The position numbers were made by a program, and so were the translations under genes. From positions 116,794 to 180,793 of the forward strand of contig NZ_RAQH01000010.1 of NCBI RefSeq assembly GCF_003610695.1: a stretch of DNA of 64,000 nucleotides, read 5' to 3'. This document shows positions 56,512 to 64,000 of the stretch, one piece after another. Below the pieces are notes generated by a model. It was given only the letters and a program-made list of their open reading frames with translations. It ran no database searches and was not told the origin of the DNA. The first letter of the stretch is position 1; the number at the start of each line of letters is the position of its first letter. This DNA is from Epilithonimonas arachidiradicis. Lineage in GTDB: Bacteria > Bacteroidota > Bacteroidia > Flavobacteriales > Weeksellaceae.

Positions 56512-56596
56512 TTAACCACAAAGGCACTAAGCGCTACACAAGGTTCGCAAAGTTTTATGTGTGCTTTGTGAAAACTTTGTGCCTTTGTGGTTTTAA
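56512..56596. repeat. Palindromic intergenic element, family 2 (best copy)
   Basis: ATTAACCACAAAGGCACTAAG at the left pairs with ACTTTGTGCCTTTGTGGTTTT at the right over about 17 bases. It fills the gap between the receptor and prmA; the prmA promoter starts three bases after it. Confidence 0.85.
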
Positions 56597-56598
56597 AC

Positions 56599-56606
56599 TA
56601 AATTTG
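56599..56606 (+). promoter_or_regulatory. TAnnTTTG promoter of prmA
   Basis: TAAATTTG, 14 bases before ATG 56621. Confidence 0.6.
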
Positions 56607-56620
56607 CAAAAAATTATACA

Positions 56621-57448
56621 ATGGCAGCGTACTTAGAATTCAATTTCAAAATAAAACCTCTACAACCGTGGAACGAAATATTGATGGCGGAACTGATAGA
56701 AATCGGTTTCGATAGCTTCACGGAAGAGTATGACGGTGTTCTGGGTTATATTCAGAAAGATATTTTTAATGAAGATGATTTAAAGTCTATTCCGCTGTTA
56801 CAGAACGAAGATGTGACCATCACTTATTCTTACGAGGAAATGCCGAATATCAACTGGAACGAGGAATGGGAAAAGAATTTTTCGCCCATTAATGTGGAAG
56901 ACAAAGTCCTCATCCGGGCAGAATTTCACGAACCGAATCCAAATATGCACGAGATCGTGATTCAGCCAAAAATGTCCTTTGGGACAGGTCATCATCCAAC
57001 GACGCACTTGATGATTCAGCAGATGCTGGATATGGATTTGGAGAACAAGAAAGTGTTGGATATGGGTTGCGGAACTTCGGTTTTAGCAATTTTTGCCAAG
57101 CAAAAGGGTGCGGGAAGAACAGTAGCCATTGATATCGACGAATGGTCTGTAGAAAATTCTAAAGAAAATGCAGAACGCAACAATGTGGAATTGGATATCG
57201 AATTGGGAACTGCTGACAATCTTGGCAAAGAAAAATTCGAAATCATCCTGGCAAACATCAATAGAAATATTTTGATTTCTGACATTCCGACTTACGTTTC
57301 AGTTTTGGAAGATGGCGGAAAATTGTTGCTGTCTGGACTTTGTTTCTTTGACGTAGATGATATTCTGGAAGTCTGTACAGAGCAAAATCTGAAGCTTGAA
57401 AAGAAAATCCAGAGAGAAGAGTGGGTTTCTCTATTGTTGAGTAAGTAA
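56621..57448 (+). CDS. prmA: Ribosomal protein L11 methyltransferase
   Basis: 275 residues. Trimethylates ribosomal protein L11. The N-terminal substrate-binding domain (about residues 1-110) contains NINWNEEWEKNF. The catalytic domain has GTGHHPTTHLMIQQML, the SAM motif VLDMGCGTSVLAIFA and ILANINRNIL at motif IV. Complete and typical. Confidence 0.95.
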   Translation: MAAYLEFNFKIKPLQPWNEILMAELIEIGFDSFTEEYDGVLGYIQKDIFNEDDLKSIPLLQNEDVTITYSYEEMPNINWNEEWEKNFSPINVEDKVLIRAEFHEPNPNMHEIVIQPKMSFGTGHHPTTHLMIQQMLDMDLENKKVLDMGCGTSVLAIFAKQKGAGRTVAIDIDEWSVENSKENAERNNVELDIELGTADNLGKEKFEIILANINRNILISDIPTYVSVLEDGGKLLLSGLCFFDVDDILEVCTEQNLKLEKKIQREEWVSLLLSK

Positions 57449-57490
57449 AATAGTAAAGCCTCGAATTTATCGAGGCTTTACTATTTTACT
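57444..57490. terminator. Bidirectional terminator containing both stop codons
   Basis: A perfect 21-base stem: the arm at 57444-57464 pairs with that at 57470-57490 around ATTTA. The core is AAGCCTCGA/TCGAGGCTT. The arms include the prmA stop (57446-57448) and the stop of the convergent amidase gene (57486-57488). Confidence 0.9.
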
Positions 57491-58493
57491 TTTGCGGATA
57501 TTTCTGGATCAAAGCCTGCAAAATCGCCCAGGTCTCTGCATCGATAATTCCACTGTAATTGGATGATCGAAAATGAAACTGGAATGCCTCAATCGTTTGC
57601 TTTGTCGTTTTATCCCAAACGCCATTCACGGTTAAATTATAGCCAAACTGAACCAGTTGCTGTTGGATTTTGGAAACAAATTCCGGATTGTTATATTGTA
57701 AAGCAATATCGTTGGTTGTTAATATTTGATTAAGGAAAGTCTGTTTTGCGGTTTCATCATACCACATCCCAATTTGGTATTCATCGTACATTCGCTTCCA
57801 TGGAAACATTGGACCTGGGTCTTGTTTTCTGGTTGGCGCAATGTCAGAATGTCCAAGGACATTAGTCGGTGGGATATTGTATCGTGTCACAATATCTTTT
57901 ACCAAAGCGCCCACCTTACGGAACTGCTCCTCAGGATAGGGATAAAAAACACGGTTATTCAAAGAATCTGTCGTGTAACCAAGATTTACAATTTCAATTC
58001 CGATGGAAGTGTCATTCAGTTGCTGGTCTTTTCTCCAATTACTGATGCCAGCATGATAGGCACGTTTATTCTCATCCACAATTTGATAGATTTCTTTGTC
58101 AGGAAGCGTACTTACCAAATAATGTGCGCTCACAGATTGTTGAGTCAGCGTGGATATGGATTTTTCATCGTTAAGAACCGTATAATGTAAGATGACATAT
58201 CTCTGGCGGAAATTCTGGCCAATTGCGGGAAAATAAGTCTTTGTGATTTTATAGCCGGCAGGATTTGCGCTTACAATAGAACCATAGCTAACCGTATTGT
58301 CATTTTTGGTAATGTCTGCGATATTAACTTTGTAATACTCGCCTTCATCCTCTTTGATTTCCGGTTTTTTTACCTGAACAATTGGTTTTGGAGCATTGGG
58401 AATAGTCGGGGTTTTACTTTTTACAATTTTTTGTTGTGAACCGCAGGAAATAATTACTAAACCTAAGGTTGTGAGATATAATGAATTACGCAT
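57486..58493 (-). CDS. N-acetylmuramoyl-L-alanine amidase lipoprotein, AmiD-like
   Basis: 335 residues from ATG 58493; the open frame continues across the tRNA promoter and is not used. Lipobox GLVIISCGS. The amidase_2 domain (about residues 90-240) shows YVILHYTVLND (zinc His), NLGYTTDS, and GHSDIAPTRKQDPGPMFPW (His and catalytic Lys). A C-terminal peptidoglycan-binding domain (about 265-330) contains QLVQFGYNLTVNGVWDKTT. Cleaves the peptide from muramic acid, probably in wall recycling at the outer membrane. Confidence 0.93.
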   Translation of the reverse strand: MRNSLYLTTLGLVIISCGSQQKIVKSKTPTIPNAPKPIVQVKKPEIKEDEGEYYKVNIADITKNDNTVSYGSIVSANPAGYKITKTYFPAIGQNFRQRYVILHYTVLNDEKSISTLTQQSVSAHYLVSTLPDKEIYQIVDENKRAYHAGISNWRKDQQLNDTSIGIEIVNLGYTTDSLNNRVFYPYPEEQFRKVGALVKDIVTRYNIPPTNVLGHSDIAPTRKQDPGPMFPWKRMYDEYQIGMWYDETAKQTFLNQILTTNDIALQYNNPEFVSKIQQQLVQFGYNLTVNGVWDKTTKQTIEAFQFHFRSSNYSGIIDAETWAILQALIQKYPQK

Positions 58494-58553
58494 CTGTAAG
58501 TGTTTTAGGTGATATTTATGATTCAAAAATATGAAAAAAAATGAAGAAAAAAA

Positions 58554-58585
58554 TTTGGTAAGTAAAGAAAACTGTTCTATATTTG
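58554..58585 (+). promoter_or_regulatory. Promoter of the tRNA cluster
   Basis: TTTG (58554-58557), a 20-base spacer, then TATATTTG (58578-58585): a full match to the Bacteroidota -33/-7 pair. The first tRNA begins 41 bases later. Confidence 0.8.
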
Positions 58586-58626
58586 CACTCGCAATTGAGG
58601 AACAAACGATCTTTAAAATATTGCAA

Positions 58627-58711
58627 GGAGGGTTGCCAGAGTGGTTAATGGAGCAGTTTGCTAAACTGTCGACCCGAAAGGGTCGCAAGGGTTCGAATCC
58701 CTTACCCTCCG
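58627..58711 (+). tRNA. tRNA-Ser (GCT anticodon)
   Basis: 85 bases. The acceptor stem GGAGGGT/ACCCTCC closes. The anticodon loop TTGCTAA gives GCT (codons AGC/AGU). A long variable arm (CGACCCGAAAGGGTCG) is typical of tRNA-Ser. The T-loop is GTTCGAATC. CCA is not encoded. Confidence 0.97.
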
Positions 58712-58724
58712 CAAAAAAAATCTA

Positions 58725-58799
58725 CGGGGCGTAGCGTAGTCCGGTCATCGCGCCTGGTTTGGGACCAGGAGGTCGCAGGTTCGAATCCTGCCGCCCCGA
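58725..58799 (+). tRNA. tRNA-Pro (TGG anticodon)
   Basis: 75 bases. Acceptor CGGGGCG/CGCCCCG; anticodon arm CCTGG-TTTGGGA-CCAGG gives TGG; T-arm GCAGGTTCGAATCCTGC. CCA is not encoded. Lies 13 bases after tRNA-Ser. Confidence 0.97.
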
Positions 58800-58831
58800 C
58801 AAGTTTTAGTAATTTTCTCAAAATTACAAAT

Positions 58832-58905
58832 GGGTGCGTAGCTCAGCTGGATAGAGCATCTGCCTTCTAAGCAGACGGTCAAAGGTTCGAATCCTTTCGC
58901 GCTCA
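58832..58905 (+). tRNA. tRNA-Arg (TCT anticodon)
   Basis: 74 bases. Acceptor GGGTGCG/CGCGCTC closes with two wobble pairs. Anticodon arm TCTGC-CTTCTAA-GCAGA gives TCT (codon AGA). CCA is not encoded. Last gene of the cluster. Confidence 0.95.
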
Positions 58906-58908
58906 CTT

Positions 58909-58941
58909 AAAACTCACAATCAAAAGGTTGTGAGTTTTTTT
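58909..58941 (+). terminator. Terminator of the tRNA cluster
   Basis: AAACTCACAA/TTGTGAGTTT stem with an 8-base loop and a T run. Confidence 0.9.
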
Positions 58942-59155
58942 ATGTCCAAATCTAGGGTTTTAGTTTCAAATTTTTGAAAATGTTAATATTAAATATATTA
59001 TAATTATTTTTTAATAGTTTTCATTAATAATTAATTTTAATGTTAAATTTTTGCATTTTTTTTTAATTATAAGTTTTGTATCGATATTTTTCTAATATTT
59101 GCAATCCCAAATCGAGAAAAATCAAAATCATAGATCTAAAACGACTTCTTAACAG

Positions 59156-59350
59156 ATGATGAACGACAGAAAATATGCCATCAAAACAAGGATGGAGGAA
59201 CAACGGGATGCGGCACGCCGTTATAAACAGAACCAAAAAAATAATGATGGTCATAAGTTTAAAAGTTTTGGTTTCTATGACTTTTTATTTTTCTTTATTG
59301 TTATTATCATCTCTGTCCTTTGTAAGGTTCTGGATATCAGTTTTCAATAG
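59156..59350 (+). CDS. Small single-helix membrane protein (hypothetical)
   Basis: 64 residues; a second ATG follows immediately, so 59159 is equally possible. The first 40 residues are polar and strongly basic (RKYAIKTRMEEQRDAARRYKQNQK); one hydrophobic helix (about residues 40-59) ends the protein. Such a tail-anchored layout is plausible for a real gene, but no family was recognised. The 250 bases before it are AT-rich; AATATTTG at about 59094-59101 is a weak promoter match. Confidence 0.5.
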   Translation: MMNDRKYAIKTRMEEQRDAARRYKQNQKNNDGHKFKSFGFYDFLFFFIVIIISVLCKVLDISFQ

Positions 59351-59453
59351 TTTATATCATTTGCTGTAAGGGATATACTGAGGTTTTAAAATTAATTTTG
59401 ACAGGATAAAATATATTTTTGTTTTATTTTCGCTAAAAATTTCTCTGTTCAAA

Positions 59454-60101
59454 ATGTGGAAGTTCATCAAGAAACTGTTTTTTATTCTGGTTATTGCCAA
59501 TATACTTTTCATTATTTTTGGTATATTTTTTAATCCTCCCATTACCATTACCCAAATTGGTGGACTTGTAAAATATGGAAAACTGAAACGGGATTACGTT
59601 TCTTATGATGATATGGGAAATAATATCAAAAAAGCGGTGATTGCTTCTGAAGACCAATTGTTTTTCCAACACAATGGTTTTGATTATAAACAAATCGAAA
59701 AAGCAATGAAGAAAAATGATAAAAAAGGGAAGGTGGTAAGAGGCGGAAGCACGATTTCTCAGCAGACGGCAAAAAATGTTTTTCTTTGGCAAGGTAGAAG
59801 TTGGTTCAGAAAAGGCTTGGAAGCGGTTTATACATTCATCATAGAAAAAGTCTGGGGAAAAGATATAATCTTGGAAAGGTACCTTAATTCTATCGAGATG
59901 GGACAAGGAGTTTTTGGAATAGAAGCGGCATCACAATATTATTACAACAAGCCTGCAAAAGATCTCACAAAAAGCGAAGCGGCTTGGATTGCTGCCGTAC
60001 TACCGAATCCAAAAAAATACGATCCCAAAAATCCGAGTGCTTATCTCAATAAAAAACATAATTGGATTATGCGCCAGATGAACAACATTGTTCTGAAATA
60101 A
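59454..60101 (+). CDS. mtgA: Monofunctional biosynthetic peptidoglycan transglycosylase
   Basis: 215 residues. An N-terminal membrane helix (about 5-25) is followed by one GT51 domain: catalytic Glu in ASEDQLFFQHNGFD, RGGSTISQQTAKNVFL, and ERYLNSIEMGQGVFGIEAA. It polymerises lipid II glycan strands at the periplasmic face. There is no transpeptidase domain. TATTTTTG-like elements precede it (59414-59421). Followed 16 bases later by a PF10136 gene. Confidence 0.95.
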   Translation: MWKFIKKLFFILVIANILFIIFGIFFNPPITITQIGGLVKYGKLKRDYVSYDDMGNNIKKAVIASEDQLFFQHNGFDYKQIEKAMKKNDKKGKVVRGGSTISQQTAKNVFLWQGRSWFRKGLEAVYTFIIEKVWGKDIILERYLNSIEMGQGVFGIEAASQYYYNKPAKDLTKSEAAWIAAVLPNPKKYDPKNPSAYLNKKHNWIMRQMNNIVLK

Positions 60102-60102
60102 T

Positions 60103-60110
60103 TACTTTTG
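60103..60110 (+). promoter_or_regulatory. TAnnTTTG element before the PF10136 gene
   Basis: TACTTTTG lies directly after the mtgA stop and seven bases before the next ATG, so the second gene may have its own start besides read-through. Confidence 0.4.
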
Positions 60111-60117
60111 TAGTAAT

Positions 60118-62145
60118 ATGGCGATTAGATTATTCAGAAAAGACAGTTTCAGCACGATTCTAAAGCATTACTTTAGCGAAAGGAATGAGACTTTGTCTTT
60201 ACAGCCTTTATCGGAAATCATTACAAGTCTCAAAAAAGAAGATTTGGATGTCTTCACAGCTTATCTCAAGGATAATGAGCTGATAACGGAAAATCTGATC
60301 TATTATATCTTCAATGTTTTCAAGGACAGACCTTTCAATTTGTCTTTGACGGAAGCGGACATTCTCTCGGAAAATGCTTTCTATCCGGAATTCAAAAAAA
60401 GAATTCTTAACAAAGTATTGCCACCCATAGAAAACGAGCAAACCATCTGGTACTTGGTAGATAATGTTCTTGTGACGCCGAAAAAAGATCTTCAGTTTTT
60501 TCAAAATTCTCCGGAAGATAAAGTTGATGAACTGTTTCAATTGCTGAAAATTGATAGGTTTATAGATCATCCCCACGTTAAAAAAGAACTTCTTTTTTCA
60601 ATTAATATTCTGGCTTGGCGTGTTATCGGGAATGCGCTGGATGTTGAGGTCATGAAAATGGTTCCGGAATATAGGAATTTTGATAATCCTTTTCTGGCGC
60701 TTCAGAATGAATTTGATATTCTAAATGCCAAATACAAAGATAATCCAGGCTTTCATCTGTCATCGACTGATGAGATTTACAAGCAGACCAAAATCTATCT
60801 GGATCAATGCCAGGAGTTTGTGAATATCGCTTTTAAAAATTCGTCCAAATACGGTATTTCCAGTAAGACCAATCAGGCGTTGCTGAAAATCAGGCAGCAA
60901 TTGCAGAGGATGTCTGACATTATCAAGTTGTTTGTCATTGATGAAGATAAAGATTATCTGATTAATTCTAAACAATTATTTTTCAATATTCTAAGGTACA
61001 AATCGCACAAGAATAATCTCCGTGATTTGGTTTCCGACAGCACCAGGCTGATGTCGCATCTCATAACCAACCATACAGCAGAGACGGGGACACATTACAT
61101 CACTTCTACCTTCAAGGCTTATATGAAAATGTTTTGGAAGGCTTCCGGGGGCGGAGTTATCGTAGGTGCGCTATGTGTTTTGAAAATGTTGTATAGCTAC
61201 ATTCCTGCGAGTGATTTTGCGCACGCATTTTTGTTTTCTATGAATTATGCGATGGGATTTGTTATGATCTACCTGATGCATTTTACGTTAGCAACAAAAC
61301 AACCGGCAATGACTGCTGCTACGATGGCAAAAGTACTATCAGAAGGCGATAACCGAAAAACGTATATGGAATTTGCGCACGTTGTTTCGCAATTATTCAG
61401 GTCACAATTCATTGCATTTGTTGGTAATGTTTTGTTATCATTTCCGGTTTCTTTGATGATTATTTACGGATTGGAAATTTTGTTTAAGCAGAATTTTGCC
61501 TTTGAAAAATCAGCAAGATTGATCCACGACCTCAATCCTTTTGATTCGAAAGCCATTCTCCACGCCTGTATTGCGGGTGTGTTCCTTTTTATTTCGGGAG
61601 TTATTTCCGGTAACATCAGTAATAATTCGGTTTTTTACCAGATTCCAAGGCGAATAGCTAAAAACCCTTTGATTAATTACTTTTTTGGACAGAATGTTGC
61701 AAAGAGATTGTCTGTTTATTATTCCAAAAATTGGGCAGGAATTATTTCCAATTTCTGGTTCGGTGTTTTTCTCGGAGCTACGGCGCCGATCGGACTTTTC
61801 TTAGGCTTGGATCTTGATATTCGTCACATTACTTTTGCTGCAGGCAACTTTGCGCTGGGGCTTTATGGTAAAGATTTCGTTGTTAGTTCATACACCTTTT
61901 GGGTTTCTTTTGTAACGGTTTTTGTGATTGGTTTTTTCAATTTCGCAGTTAGCTTCGGATTGTCGATGTTGTTGGCGTTCCGTTCCAGAAAAGTAGAATT
62001 AAGTGAGGCTAGAGAAATCTTCAAAGAGATTTTCAGATACTTTATCAAAAATCCATTCCGGTTTTTCTTCCCGCTAAGATCAATGCTGGACGAGAAAAGC
62101 AAGAAAATGATCCAGGAAATTTCTACAAAATCAGCAGATCATTAA
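60118..62145 (+). CDS. PF10136 membrane protein (named site-specific recombinase, Gcr type)
   Basis: 675 residues. The N-terminal 330 residues are soluble and helical. From about residue 340 there are roughly seven hydrophobic helices, with the family mark FSMNYAMGFVMIYLMHFTLATKQPAMTAATMAK. The database name comes from an early claim, and I see no serine- or tyrosine-recombinase motif. A membrane role is more likely. Downstream of mtgA by 16 bases, so an envelope function is suggested by context only. The last 23 bases overlap the convergent DUF721 gene. Confidence 0.85.
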   Translation: MAIRLFRKDSFSTILKHYFSERNETLSLQPLSEIITSLKKEDLDVFTAYLKDNELITENLIYYIFNVFKDRPFNLSLTEADILSENAFYPEFKKRILNKVLPPIENEQTIWYLVDNVLVTPKKDLQFFQNSPEDKVDELFQLLKIDRFIDHPHVKKELLFSINILAWRVIGNALDVEVMKMVPEYRNFDNPFLALQNEFDILNAKYKDNPGFHLSSTDEIYKQTKIYLDQCQEFVNIAFKNSSKYGISSKTNQALLKIRQQLQRMSDIIKLFVIDEDKDYLINSKQLFFNILRYKSHKNNLRDLVSDSTRLMSHLITNHTAETGTHYITSTFKAYMKMFWKASGGGVIVGALCVLKMLYSYIPASDFAHAFLFSMNYAMGFVMIYLMHFTLATKQPAMTAATMAKVLSEGDNRKTYMEFAHVVSQLFRSQFIAFVGNVLLSFPVSLMIIYGLEILFKQNFAFEKSARLIHDLNPFDSKAILHACIAGVFLFISGVISGNISNNSVFYQIPRRIAKNPLINYFFGQNVAKRLSVYYSKNWAGIISNFWFGVFLGATAPIGLFLGLDLDIRHITFAAGNFALGLYGKDFVVSSYTFWVSFVTVFVIGFFNFAVSFGLSMLLAFRSRKVELSEAREIFKEIFRYFIKNPFRFFFPLRSMLDEKSKKMIQEISTKSADH

Positions 62146-62419
62146 TCAGAGATTCGTCCTTCAAAACTTCCTGGAATTTTTTTAGAAAAAAAGATTTTCT
62201 CATTCGGAAGTCGTTTTTCAGAAGCGGCGATTTAATTCTCAAAACCAAGACTTTTTCTTTCAGATTCACAGCTGTTATTTCTTCAAAAAGATCATTGGAA
62301 AGATAATCCTTCAAAAAATCTTTGATCTCGAAAGCTTTCAGTTTATCCTCAAAACCGTAGATTTTTGCAAAAGAATTCAATAATTCAGAAGACTCGAATT
62401 CGCGTTTTTTTCTGCTCAT
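62123..62419 (-). CDS. DUF721 (DciA-like) protein
   Basis: 98 residues. Compact KH-like fold: VNLKEKVLVLRIKSPLLKNDFRMRKSFFLKKF is the DUF721 core. In other phyla DciA-type DUF721 proteins load the replicative helicase; this short one may share part of that role, but this is family inference. Its 3' end overlaps the PF10136 gene by 23 bases. Divergent from ychF. Confidence 0.8.
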   Translation of the reverse strand: MSRKKREFESSELLNSFAKIYGFEDKLKAFEIKDFLKDYLSNDLFEEITAVNLKEKVLVLRIKSPLLKNDFRMRKSFFLKKFQEVLKDESLINDLLIL

Positions 62420-62460
62420 AATTAAGACTGTAAAAGTAGAAAATTCAAATTCAAAATAGT

Positions 62461-62468
62461 ATATTTGC
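62461..62468 (+). promoter_or_regulatory. TAnnTTTG promoter of ychF
   Basis: TATATTTG, 80 bases before ATG 62549, leaving a leader of about 75 bases. Confidence 0.55.
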
Positions 62469-62548
62469 GCGCCGAAAGTTTTGGTTTTAATTCATGTTAT
62501 AAAACATTGAATTTCAAACCTAAAACTTCAAACTTTAAATTTGATATT

Positions 62549-63640
62549 ATGAAATGTGGAATCGTAGGTCTTCCGAATGTAGGAAAATCAACCCTTTTTA
62601 ATTGTCTTAGCAATGCCAAAGCGCAATCTGCAAACTATCCGTTTTGTACGATTGAGCCTAACTTAGGAACGGTTTCTGTTCCTGATCCAAGACTTTTTGA
62701 ACTGGAAAAAATTGTCAATCCAGAGCGTGTTTTGCCTGCAGTTGTAGAGATTGTGGATATTGCCGGTTTGGTAAAAGGAGCGAGCAAAGGTGAAGGTCTG
62801 GGCAATCAGTTCTTAGCCAACATCCGCGAGTGCGAAGCGATCATCCATGTTTTAAGATGTTTCGATAACGGAAATATCGTTCACGTAGAAGGTTCGGTAG
62901 ATCCTTTGAGGGATAAAGAAATCATCGATATAGAACTTCAGTTAAAAGATTTGGAAACTGTTGGTAAAGCCGTAGAAAAAGCGAAGAAATTCATCAAGTC
63001 CGGTAAAAAAGATGATATTTTAACTTACGAAACGTTGCAAAATCTTCAGAAGTTTTTAGAAGATGGCAAAAATGCCAGAGAATTTGCAACAGATGATGTG
63101 ACCAAATCAATTATCGGCGAAGTTCAGTTATTGACTAATAAGCCTGTTCTTTACGTTTGTAATGTGGATGAAAATTCTATCAAAAACGGAAACGATTGGA
63201 TCGGAAAAATTGAGGAAATGGCTAAAAATGAAGGTGCTGAAGTTGTAGTTCTAGCTGCGCAGATCGAAGCTGATATCAATGAGCTGGAAACTTTCGAAGA
63301 GAGACAAATGTTCCTGGAAGAGCTTGGTCTGGAAGAGCCGGGAGTTAACAGATTGATTAGAAAAGCTTATGATCTTTTGAAATTGCAGACTTATTTCACA
63401 GCAGGCGTTAAGGAAGTTAGAGCCTGGACAATTGGTCAAGGCTGGACGGCGCCACAAGCTGCCGGAGTTATCCATACAGATTTTGAAAAAGGTTTTATCC
63501 GTGCAGAAGTGATTAAATACAATGACTATATGACATACGGATCAGAATCAAAAGTGAAAGAAGCTGGAAAATTGTCCGTAGAAGGTAAAGAATACGTTGT
63601 TCAGGATGGTGATATTATGCATTTTAGATTTAATGTATGA
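62549..63640 (+). CDS. ychF: Redox-regulated ATPase YchF (OLA1 family)
   Basis: 363 residues from ATG 62549; upstream codons are open, but KCGIVGLPNVGKSTLFN is the normal start. An Obg-family P-loop protein that prefers ATP and binds the ribosome. Marks: the G1 loop above, DIAGLVKGASKGEGLGNQFL (G3) and the C-terminal TGS domain (TYFTAGVKEVRAWTIGQGWTAPQAAGVIH, ending DGDIMHFRFNV). An IS element is inserted 37 bases after its stop. Confidence 0.98.
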   Translation: MKCGIVGLPNVGKSTLFNCLSNAKAQSANYPFCTIEPNLGTVSVPDPRLFELEKIVNPERVLPAVVEIVDIAGLVKGASKGEGLGNQFLANIRECEAIIHVLRCFDNGNIVHVEGSVDPLRDKEIIDIELQLKDLETVGKAVEKAKKFIKSGKKDDILTYETLQNLQKFLEDGKNAREFATDDVTKSIIGEVQLLTNKPVLYVCNVDENSIKNGNDWIGKIEEMAKNEGAEVVVLAAQIEADINELETFEERQMFLEELGLEEPGVNRLIRKAYDLLKLQTYFTAGVKEVRAWTIGQGWTAPQAAGVIHTDFEKGFIRAEVIKYNDYMTYGSESKVKEAGKLSVEGKEYVVQDGDIMHFRFNV

Positions 63641-63677
63641 TTAATTTTATTATATAAAGATTCAAAAACTCTCGATT

Positions 63678-64000
63678 TGGACTGCCCCCAAAAAGTTAGA
63701 CACTTTTTAGGGGCATTTTTATTTATGGGAATATCAAAATACAGTTTAGAATTTAAGTTGAGTTGCATTGAAAGAATTGCAAAACATAATCTTTCGGTCC
63801 ACTCTTTGGCTCGGGAAATAGGTTTGGATGCATCTGTCATTCGCAAATGGAAAAGGTTTTATGATTTATACGGAATTCAGGGGTTACAACGCAGGAGCAA
63901 CCGCCGTTATGATGTAAAATTTAAGCTCAGGGTTTTGGAAACGATTGAGTCGCAAAACCTTTCTCTAAAGCAAGCTGCTGCCAGATTTAATATTGCTGCA
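63678..64000 (+). mobile_element. Left end of an IS3-family (IS150-like) insertion sequence
   Basis: Begins TGGACTGCCCCCAAAAAGTT, much like the TG-start ends of IS150-type elements with the AAAAAGTT(A/G)GAC core. A hairpin (TGCCCC ... GGGGCA, 63683-63715) lies between the end and the first gene. The right end is outside the window. Confidence 0.8.
63725..64000 (+). CDS. IS3/IS150-type transposase OrfA, N-terminal part
   Basis: 92 codons visible, open to the edge. Starts MGISKYSLEFKLSCIERI, then a helix-turn-helix (SLAREIGLDASVIRKWKRFYDLYG) and a second one beginning after VKFKLRVLETIESQNLS (LKQAAARFNIAA). These two HTH units are the insJ/OrfA plan that binds the IS ends. OrfB with the DDE domain is outside the window, normally joined by -1 frameshifting. 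Confidence 0.9.
   Translation, partial: MGISKYSLEFKLSCIERIAKHNLSVHSLAREIGLDASVIRKWKRFYDLYGIQGLQRRSNRRYDVKFKLRVLETIESQNLSLKQAAARFNIAA

Noticed and set aside
58531..58870. Two open frames (67 and 70 residues) across the tRNA genes
   Set aside because: They consist of tRNA sequence read as codons; the three tRNAs fold fully and explain the region.
60118..62145. Phage or integron recombinase
   Set aside because: Only the family name suggests it. The sequence is a multi-pass membrane protein with no catalytic Ser/Tyr motifs, no attachment sites, and housekeeping neighbours.
62465..62548. 28-residue N-terminal extension of YchF
   Set aside because: The upstream frame begins inside the promoter and leader; the P-loop normally lies within the first ten residues, as with ATG 62549.

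Overview
The window is a low-GC, gene-dense stretch of a Bacteroidota chromosome, most likely a flavobacterium of the Chryseobacterium group (Weeksellaceae). This rests on family content (fused LpxC/FabZ, a PafA-type phosphatase, a T9SS sorting tail, a TIGR02757 protein, GH144, PF14905 receptor), on promoters of the Bacteroidota form TAnnTTTG, on A-rich start regions without clear Shine-Dalgarno sequences, and on several families of imperfect palindromic intergenic repeats. It is a housekeeping region. I see no prophage, CRISPR array or defence island. The only mobile element is the left end of an IS3/IS150-type insertion sequence cut by the right edge.

Layout. 1-3.5 kb: the end of an alpha-glucan locus (GH13 amylase, SLC45-like sugar transporter coupled to a tiny membrane protein) with a frameshifted DinB-like gene and a secreted SnoaL-like protein. 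3.6-8.3 kb: pirin, purD, a Tam-like methyltransferase, guaA. 8.3-13.4 kb (minus strand): FMN-dependent glutamate-synthase-like protein, GNAT acetyltransferase, M1 peptidase, dusB. 13.4-22.9 kb: lipoprotein cytochrome c, GH144 glycanase coupled to rlmF, DUF2314, lysS, gyrB, DUF3298 lipoprotein, DUF6526. 23-24.2 kb: lipid kinase coupled to a small gene broken at an A7 run. 24.2-31.5 kb: HD hydrolase, then lpxD, lpxC/fabZ, lpxA, efp, a second lpxD-like gene and sucD. 31.5-39.2 kb: outer-membrane barrel, recA, a delta-60-repeat T9SS protein, gapA-pfkA, mdh. 39.2-43.1 kb: small lipoprotein, TrxR-like flavoprotein divergent from a Fur-family regulator, and three small minus-strand genes. 43.2-50.3 kb: PF14905 receptor with an ECF-like promoter, pafA, TIGR02757, polysaccharide deacetylase, yceI. 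50.7-57.5 kb: uvrA, a 771-bp repeat-rich gap, a TonB receptor, prmA. 57.5-64 kb: amidase, three tRNAs, mtgA, a PF10136 membrane protein, a DUF721 gene, ychF, and the IS end.

Common themes are the envelope (lipid A acyltransferases, MtgA, amidase, lipoproteins, receptors) and central metabolism or information processing (purine synthesis, glycolysis, TCA steps, tRNA and rRNA modification, repair).

The least explained signal is the 53937-54707 gap. There GGTT recurs about every 10-11 bp for roughly 200 bp on one strand and then flips orientation. Other items to check are an in-register A AAA AAA heptamer that would restore a broken small gene, a perfect 16-bp palindrome upstream of yceI, TAnnTTTG elements only 4-7 nt from start codons (possible leaderless mRNAs), and recurring intergenic palindromes.
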